From assembly GCF_032884065.1 (NCBI RefSeq), contig NC_088863.1:39837076-39901075 (forward strand): a stretch of 64,000 nucleotides of DNA. The letters run 5' to 3'. Below are positions 59,701 to 64,000 of the stretch, piece after piece (positions within the stretch are counted from its first letter, which is position 1; each line of letters begins with the position of its first letter). The stretch comes from Artemia franciscana (taxonomy: Eukaryota > Arthropoda > Branchiopoda > Anostraca > Artemiidae). The notes beneath the pieces are model-generated. The model had not been told where the DNA came from. It saw only the letters and a program-made list of their open reading frames with translations, and did not search any database. Made by a program: the position numbers and the translations under genes.

Positions 59701-62700
59701 CATAATGAGAAGTGATATGTCTCCGATGTGTGATTGTTTTTGTCAATTTACAAAGAAGGAGTCCCTGTAAAAACCTGGAAGTTCCAGTATTCCTTAATTG
59801 CCCTTAGTCTCTCTTGTCACCCTCTTCCTCCCTATGTTATATTTGAAATTATTATTTTGCTCTGAATAATCGAGAAGTCTGATTCTTTCAGGAATGACAT
59901 GATCTACACAGCCATAGGGCCTAAATTGTGCACATTAGTCTTTAGTCCAGAGATTGATTTTAATAAACGGGCGTCTTCGGTCTTAGCTATCCAATCTGCT
60001 TGAATAATTAGAAATCCTTCCGTTGGCTGAATCAACCTCAAATTTTGATAGGGGGGGGGGGGGGGGCTTTTAGGGGGTCCTGAGAAGAGTTGGATATTTT
60101 GACTTAGCATGTAAGTTTTGTCAAAAAATTTAGTTGCAATCCAGTATTTTAGTTCTTAAGAAGGAGAGCCGAAACAACATTACAAATATTTATACAATAA
60201 AACGAACAGAAAAGGATTTTTCAAAAAAATTTCTCAATTATATTTTTTAAGTAGTAAAGAATGACATTAAAACCTAAAAGTAAAATCAATTTCTTGAAAC
60301 AAGTCAAACTTAAAAATTTCTGATGTCACCATTCATAAAATTGAACAATTTAAAATGAGTAATCGGTCAAACTTAAAGTGAATAAAAATTTTGAAAAGAG
60401 ATTTTGAAATTCTGGCGCTAACACCCCTAAAATGTTCCAAAGTCTAGAGTTCCATTTGTGCATTAAGCAAACTAATGTGTATTATCTAAAATTTGTTTTT
60501 TATTTGTCAGAACATCCAACTACAAAAAAAGCAAAAAAAACAGACTCACTAAAAAACTTTACTGCAAAAAAAGAAACTTGCAGTAAATGCATTTCGACTT
60601 TCTATTTGTAAGTTTTTGATAGTATTTCTCATTTTCTTCTTTAGAAAATATAAATACAAGATGCCAAATCAATTCTTTTGAAATCCTAAACAATAATTTG
60701 AAAGTAATTGCTGAAGCAATATTTAAAATTGGGGACTCATCAAATGATTCGTCAGCCCGATGCGCATTTTTACATTACTGTAAATAATTTTATCGAGCCT
60801 CAAATGAAACATATTGTTTAAAGGAAGCTTTAAAATAAATATCTATTATGAACATTTATTTTACACGGAGTAATTACCTTTAGGACCAAATGTGCTGCCA
60901 TGCTGCATTACTGCCTTTGCAACTGGTGAGCTCAGTATGTAATTTTAGATCAGTCGGCTATATCAGATTTTTCAGCCGATAGCTATTTTAATTGGACCAT
61001 TGGTTCCATACGATCACGCCTGGAAATTTATTTTCATGGATTTTGGATGTTTAACAGGGTCTTATCTGTTCTCCTGTCTATATGCTCATCTGGGGACCGT
61101 TTATATGATTTCATTAGTGTATTTCCAGAGCCAAAACCGGCATCATTGGAACAATAGACATGAATATGAAAATGCCTTTTTTTTAACGAGACCAAAGTTT
61201 AAACTTAAAAAGAAACAACAAAAAACTAAAACATGTGTTTTTACGTGGATTTTACAATGTAAGAGAATTGCCATTTTACAAAGATTCACTAATGTTGACT
61301 ATTATCTATGTTAAGCCGAAAATTAAAAGTAATGATGATAATTAAATGTGGCAATGGATCGAAACAAAAATCTACCATTGAATTCACCATTTTGAAATAT
61401 TTGATGCAATCGAATTATTATAACCGGAGGTGTTCAGCTTTCCATCTTAACGATTGAAATCCTATTTTTAGGTTGGGTTCGACTAACTTGTTCTTTTCGT
61501 CCTTTTTTTGTTAGGGCGTTTTGCAGGGAATTGTAGCATTTTAGAGATTGCTTAAGGGCTCATTTAGCTACGTACGCTATAAAAAAATTTCCTTGATAGT
61601 ATTCGAGTAAAATGCAATGTCCCGTGAAAATGCGAACTTTTTGGTGTCATTTCCACAGTAACTCTTGGAAATGACGATGAATCACCGTAAAAAGTGCAAC
61701 ATTGGGATTACCATGATCAGGAACCCACGGATGGAGTTTTTCAGCTCCTCCTGCCCCTTGAAAACCTTTGAAGATCAAGTTTCAGCCTATGTATTATTGA
61801 CGTGTCTCCTTTTTTCCGGTACTAGTCTTAGTAAAGAGCAATAGATTAAGTAAAGTGGTTCGCTCTTTACTAGGCTCTAGCTAAGAAAAGGCCAAAGACT
61901 TTTCTCGTGTCTTATATATTGATAAGTAAAAACGGCTGCGATAATTCTCGTAACATCTATCGCTCTAAAATTTTTTATACACAATTTCCCTTCCTTCTAC
62001 CAAGCTTAAAGGCTTTTGAAAACGTTCCTAACTTCGTTTGTAACTTTCCTCCCTATGCCATCTCCCAGTGCTTGGCATACTATCTTCTTAAGGTCAGTCT
62101 ACCCATCTTCTACATTACCAAGTTCTAGACCTTCTAGTTTCGTATCCTTTGCTCTTTGGAGTCTCCTCTCAGTGTCTCATCCATGAGTCTATTAACGAAA
62201 TAACTACCTATTAGGTACTTACTCTGTACATTGCATTCATTGTTTTTACATTAACGTGCCAAAAAATATATGGCATAAATTGAACCCTTAGGTTGGTACA
62301 ATCATTCGTGGGTATGGTTTTCTAGAATTAATTTGAAGAAACTTTCCCCTGCAAAGACAATGATAAAGCGACCATACGAATATTTTTGCTTTGCATTACG
62401 ATGTTTTTATATTGCTTTGTTATGTAATACAATGTAAGATAAATTATGTAATACGATGTGTAACCGCTTTTTATTTAAATACGAAAAGGTTTGGCGTGTA
62501 ACCAGTAGCCGCCCTTGGCAGAAAAAAAAATCAATGAAAACTATTAAATTTATAACGCACAATTATTGTGCAATTATCAATGGTAAGGTTCATTTTTTAT
62601 ATGGCCTTTAGTTAATTTTATTTTTTTTTTAACTTGGCTACAGCTTAAACAGCCGAACTATTTTTATAAACTAGTTTCTTTGTTGCTGCTTTGGTAGAAT

Positions 62701-63688
62701 AAAATGGTTAATTTCTTGCAACTGCTTTGTTTAAGTATGATGAGAATGCTGCATATTCTTTGTGATTAGTTAGGTTCATCAACGTTATGACCCAGAGATA
62801 TTGCTTTCAAAGAAAAACACATCCACAAATGATTGCATCCACCTCTGGTTACAGTTCCCAGATGGCAAAGAGAAATTTTTTTCCAAAATAAAAACATCCT
62901 TAGAAGTAAGTCGTTAAATACCGGAAAAAACTGAGAATATCTATGAAATATGCTGTTGTAAAGGATTACTTTATTATAGTTGCACATATGGATTATTATA
63001 AAACTTCTGATTAATAATAGTGCACTTTTTTTGACGTACTAAACTATTAAAAAAAAGGAAGAAACAAGCTGATTTTGTATTTAGCTATGGATCACGTTTG
63101 AATATCTGAAAAAGGTTGTTCTCTTTAGAAGAAACAGTTCGGCTTTGTTTATTTTTTTAGCTTCCAAATAAAAGATAATAAACATAATTTTATTTCTTTA
63201 AATTTAGTACACAGTTGTCTTGTTTAAGTTTTTTATCTGTTTTATTCTATAGAAGAGAAATATAATTTTTTCGATCATTGGTACCAAAAATAGCACTTTT
63301 ATCCCCCCCCCTCCCTCGAACGTTATCCGATGTACCTACCCCAAAATGCTTGTTTGAATATTTTTATTTAATACGAAAAATAGAAGACCGGATATCTGAA
63401 CTTCCTGGATATTTTGGAACCAAAATTTTTGTCGTATCGATGCTGACCTTCAATTCCCCTAGAGCCAATTTAACTATTTTCAGCACCCTACAGTTTCTTT
63501 TCTTTTAAGGTCGATCAGCGTTTATTGGTATTGGTTTTTCTGACAGATCCGATAGTTTTGATTTAAATGTAGCTTTGCAAGATCATTTCAAGTGGCTGAA
63601 AAAGTCAGATGAACCACAAGATTTGCAGCCCAAACTGGACTTGGGCTTTAAAGATGGACAAACTATCAAAATCAATATGAACATAGCT
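47656..63688 (+). CDS. NECAP: NECAP-type adaptin-ear-binding coat-associated protein, exons 1-3, 3' end outside window
   Basis: NECAP proteins bind AP-1/AP-2 adaptors and regulate clathrin-coated vesicle formation in the cytosol (family knowledge). The coding join 47656-47741, 59228-59436 and 63510-63688 has phase 2 then phase 1 junctions and gives 158 residues. Exon 1 reads [19 protein letters not shown] then PPRQTNRGY, the family N-terminus. Exon 2 has [28 protein letters not shown] and [13 protein letters not shown]. Exon 3 has [27 protein letters not shown] and [13 protein letters not shown]. Together these cover the whole PH-like ear-binding domain. The proline-rich tail and C-terminal WVQF-type motif (usual length about 260-275 residues) would lie right of 64000. 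Intron 1 is 11.5 kb and holds a piggyBac relic, two satellite arrays and a decayed family-A element. NECAP1 and NECAP2 arose in vertebrates, so one invertebrate orthologue is expected. Confidence 0.95.
47716..49045 (+). repeat. 689 bp tandem duplication at the start of NECAP intron 1
   Basis: Both copies begin CCAAGGCAAAC and share, in order, TAGAGGAT-TAGGTAAAA, a GGGCTTCTTGCTATCTGT-like block, CCTATATCCTATTTTTATTT, ATTGAAAGAA-AGAGGA, TGGTTCCCA-AGGCAACATC and GAACACAAGCTTG. The second half of each copy is the 3' part of the piggyBac relic. Copy 1 stops at 48404; copy 2 continues into the full relic. The join CTGGCCA|AGG shares CCA with exon 1, compatible with a microhomology-mediated duplication. 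Divergence is substantial, so it is not recent. Confidence 0.8.
48405..48430 (+). pseudogene. Duplicated 3' end of NECAP exon 1 with splice donor (pseudo-exon)
   Basis: The last 26 bases of exon 1 recur here with three visible changes (PRQTNRGY becomes PRQTHRGF), followed by GTAAAAC. This is the left edge of the second copy of a 689 bp tandem duplication (47716-48404, repeated from 48405). It has no start codon or acceptor of its own, so it should not be coding, but it keeps a plausible donor. Confidence 0.75.
48720..50530 (-). pseudogene. piggyBac-family transposase relic
   Basis: Cut-and-paste transposase remains with many stops and frameshifts. Read leftward on the minus strand: an acidic N-terminus ([20 protein letters not shown]) near 50530-50440; [20 protein letters not shown] and HLHFNDN near 50080-49960, matching the piggyBac block MPSYRDYWS..T; then [30 protein letters not shown] at 49490-49380. 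The block [16 protein letters not shown] at 49290-49240 aligns with the MGGVDLADML region that holds a catalytic Asp, here apparently retained. A decayed Cys-containing tail lies near 49000-48900. I could not fix TTAA target duplications or terminal repeats. Its 3' end is also present in the duplicated segment 48120-48404. Confidence 0.8.
51240..54580 (-). repeat. Tandem array of ~285 bp monomers with 3-monomer higher-order period
   Basis: The same monomer as at 25.5-27.1 kb, reversed. The ACGGATCC landmark recurs near 51431, 51719, 52011, 52279, 52566, 52858, 53130, 53425 and 53709, spacings about 288, 292, 268, 287, 292, 272, 295, 284. Monomers three apart share private features: the 268-272 bp type has the palindrome TTTTCTTATAAGAAAA (52064 and 52908), so the higher-order unit is about 848 bp. 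The right end (54420-54580) is the AGAGCTCATA lead-in seen at 25390-25520. Lies in NECAP intron 1. Confidence 0.85.
54830..56460 (+). repeat. Direct array of family-B monomers
   Basis: About six monomers of 230-290 bp, each with AACTTACAGCCCTTG, GTTTGTCAACC, GCCTTTGGA-TATTT-GAACAAAATG, ATTTGGG-AAAA-GG and ATCACTTTTGACTC blocks. More diverged from one another than the 51.2-54.5 kb array. Lies in NECAP intron 1. Confidence 0.75.
57367..58840 (+). repeat. Old family-A relative
   Basis: Head TATCAAACACTTTGTGG with AACTGTAAGTG, then body blocks (GTGGCGCATTC, GAAATTGATCTCTAACC) shared with 29100-30110 and 32570-32760. Strong decay. Lies in NECAP intron 1. Confidence 0.55.
59228..59436 (+). CDS. 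NECAP: NECAP exon 2
   Basis: This exon has 209 bases, with acceptor ATGCTTACAG and donor GTAAGT. It encodes residues 30-98 plus one base of codon 99. The [24 protein letters not shown] and [15 protein letters not shown] blocks align without gaps to vertebrate NECAP. Confidence 0.95.
59437..63509. other. NECAP intron 2
   Basis: Mostly single-copy-looking AT-rich DNA. A G run at 60050-60066, a faint foldback-module remnant at 60160-60290 (AAAACGAACAGAAA, ACATTAAAACCTAAAA) and the short inverted repeat near 61850. No further exon recognised. Confidence 0.5.
61820..61880. repeat. Short inverted repeat of AGTAAAGAGC
   Basis: CTTAGTAAAGAGC (61830s) faces GCTCTTTACTAGG (61860s) across about 20 bp. 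The motif GCTCTTTACTAGGTTGC also occurs singly at 4350-4370 and 11891-11908 and, inverted, at 19810-19825, so it is probably a terminus of a MITE family related to the foldback modules. Confidence 0.5.
63510..63688 (+). CDS. NECAP: NECAP exon 3
   Basis: This exon has 179 bases, with acceptor CTTTTAAG and donor GTAAGT. It completes Ser99 and encodes [29 protein letters not shown] and a [19 protein letters not shown] end, then passes in phase 0 to an exon outside the window. Confidence 0.95.
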
Positions 63689-64000
63689 GTAAGTAACAAA
63701 ACGTTTAAAAAGATATTGACTATTCCTGCACAAGGGTAAATAGAGGAAGCTCCCCAATTTGATATGAGTAAGGACTGCCTGTCTCCTCCAGAGACAAACA
63801 TTGGAAAGAATTGGGCTACTCGAACCTGAGAATGTATTTTATTTTAAGGTTCTAACTGACTGAAATAACCCCTCCTCTCGGAATGCTGATTGATGTTGAT
63901 GTATATTTTCTGCCGAGTGTTTTTCACTAAGCTATGTAGTCAAGTAAAAAAAAAAAAAAAATAGTGCGCGCCATTGCTGAATAGGCTGTAGCTTCTAATG

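Overview
This is eukaryotic nuclear DNA: AT-rich, intron-dominated, with GT..AG introns and dense interspersed repeats. The two conserved genes are animal. The repeat complement resembles what I associate with crustacean genomes, possibly a branchiopod such as Artemia; that assignment rests on general impression, not on a search.

Two real genes are supported, diverging from a 7.5 kb intergenic region. On the minus strand a secreted/lysosomal histidine acid phosphatase starts at 40185 and runs leftward. Six coding exons are resolved (40185-40081, 21824-21726, 20392-20156, 12170-11985, 7380-7257, 2791-2577). All junctions keep frame and together give 322 residues with the RHGDRTP and SAHD catalytic motifs; the C-terminal exon(s) were not found and may lie beyond base 1. 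On the plus strand a NECAP-type clathrin-coat accessory protein starts at 47656. Three exons are resolved (47656-47741, 59228-59436, 63510-63688), giving 158 in-frame residues of the PH-like ear-binding domain; the rest lies to the right of the window.

Almost everything else is repeat. A modular non-autonomous family (here 'family A') has a 9-bp-stem hairpin at its head, a C/G-run-rich body and one or two ~250 bp foldback modules at its tail. It has four good copies (9.3, 15.8, 21.9 reversed and 31.2 kb) and many decayed ones. Two large arrays of a ~285 bp monomer lie in opposite orientations: 25.5-27.1 kb, behind a decayed family-A head, and 51.2-54.5 kb, where part of the array has a three-monomer higher-order period of about 848 bp. 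A second monomer family (B) forms an inverted array around a palindrome at 35.3-38.3 kb and a direct array at 54.8-56.5 kb.

Broken coding elements are a PIN-like/CXC-domain multicopy gene relic (4.8-6.5 kb), two non-LTR reverse-transcriptase relics (30.1-31.15 and 40.45-41.76 kb, both minus strand) and a piggyBac transposase relic (48.7-50.5 kb, minus). A likely DNA transposon with terminal inverted repeats (44889-47600) ends 55 bp before the NECAP start codon. A 689 bp tandem duplication has copied the end of NECAP exon 1 with its splice donor. No complete new protein-coding system is visible; the novelty is in the repeat architecture and its effect on the two host genes.
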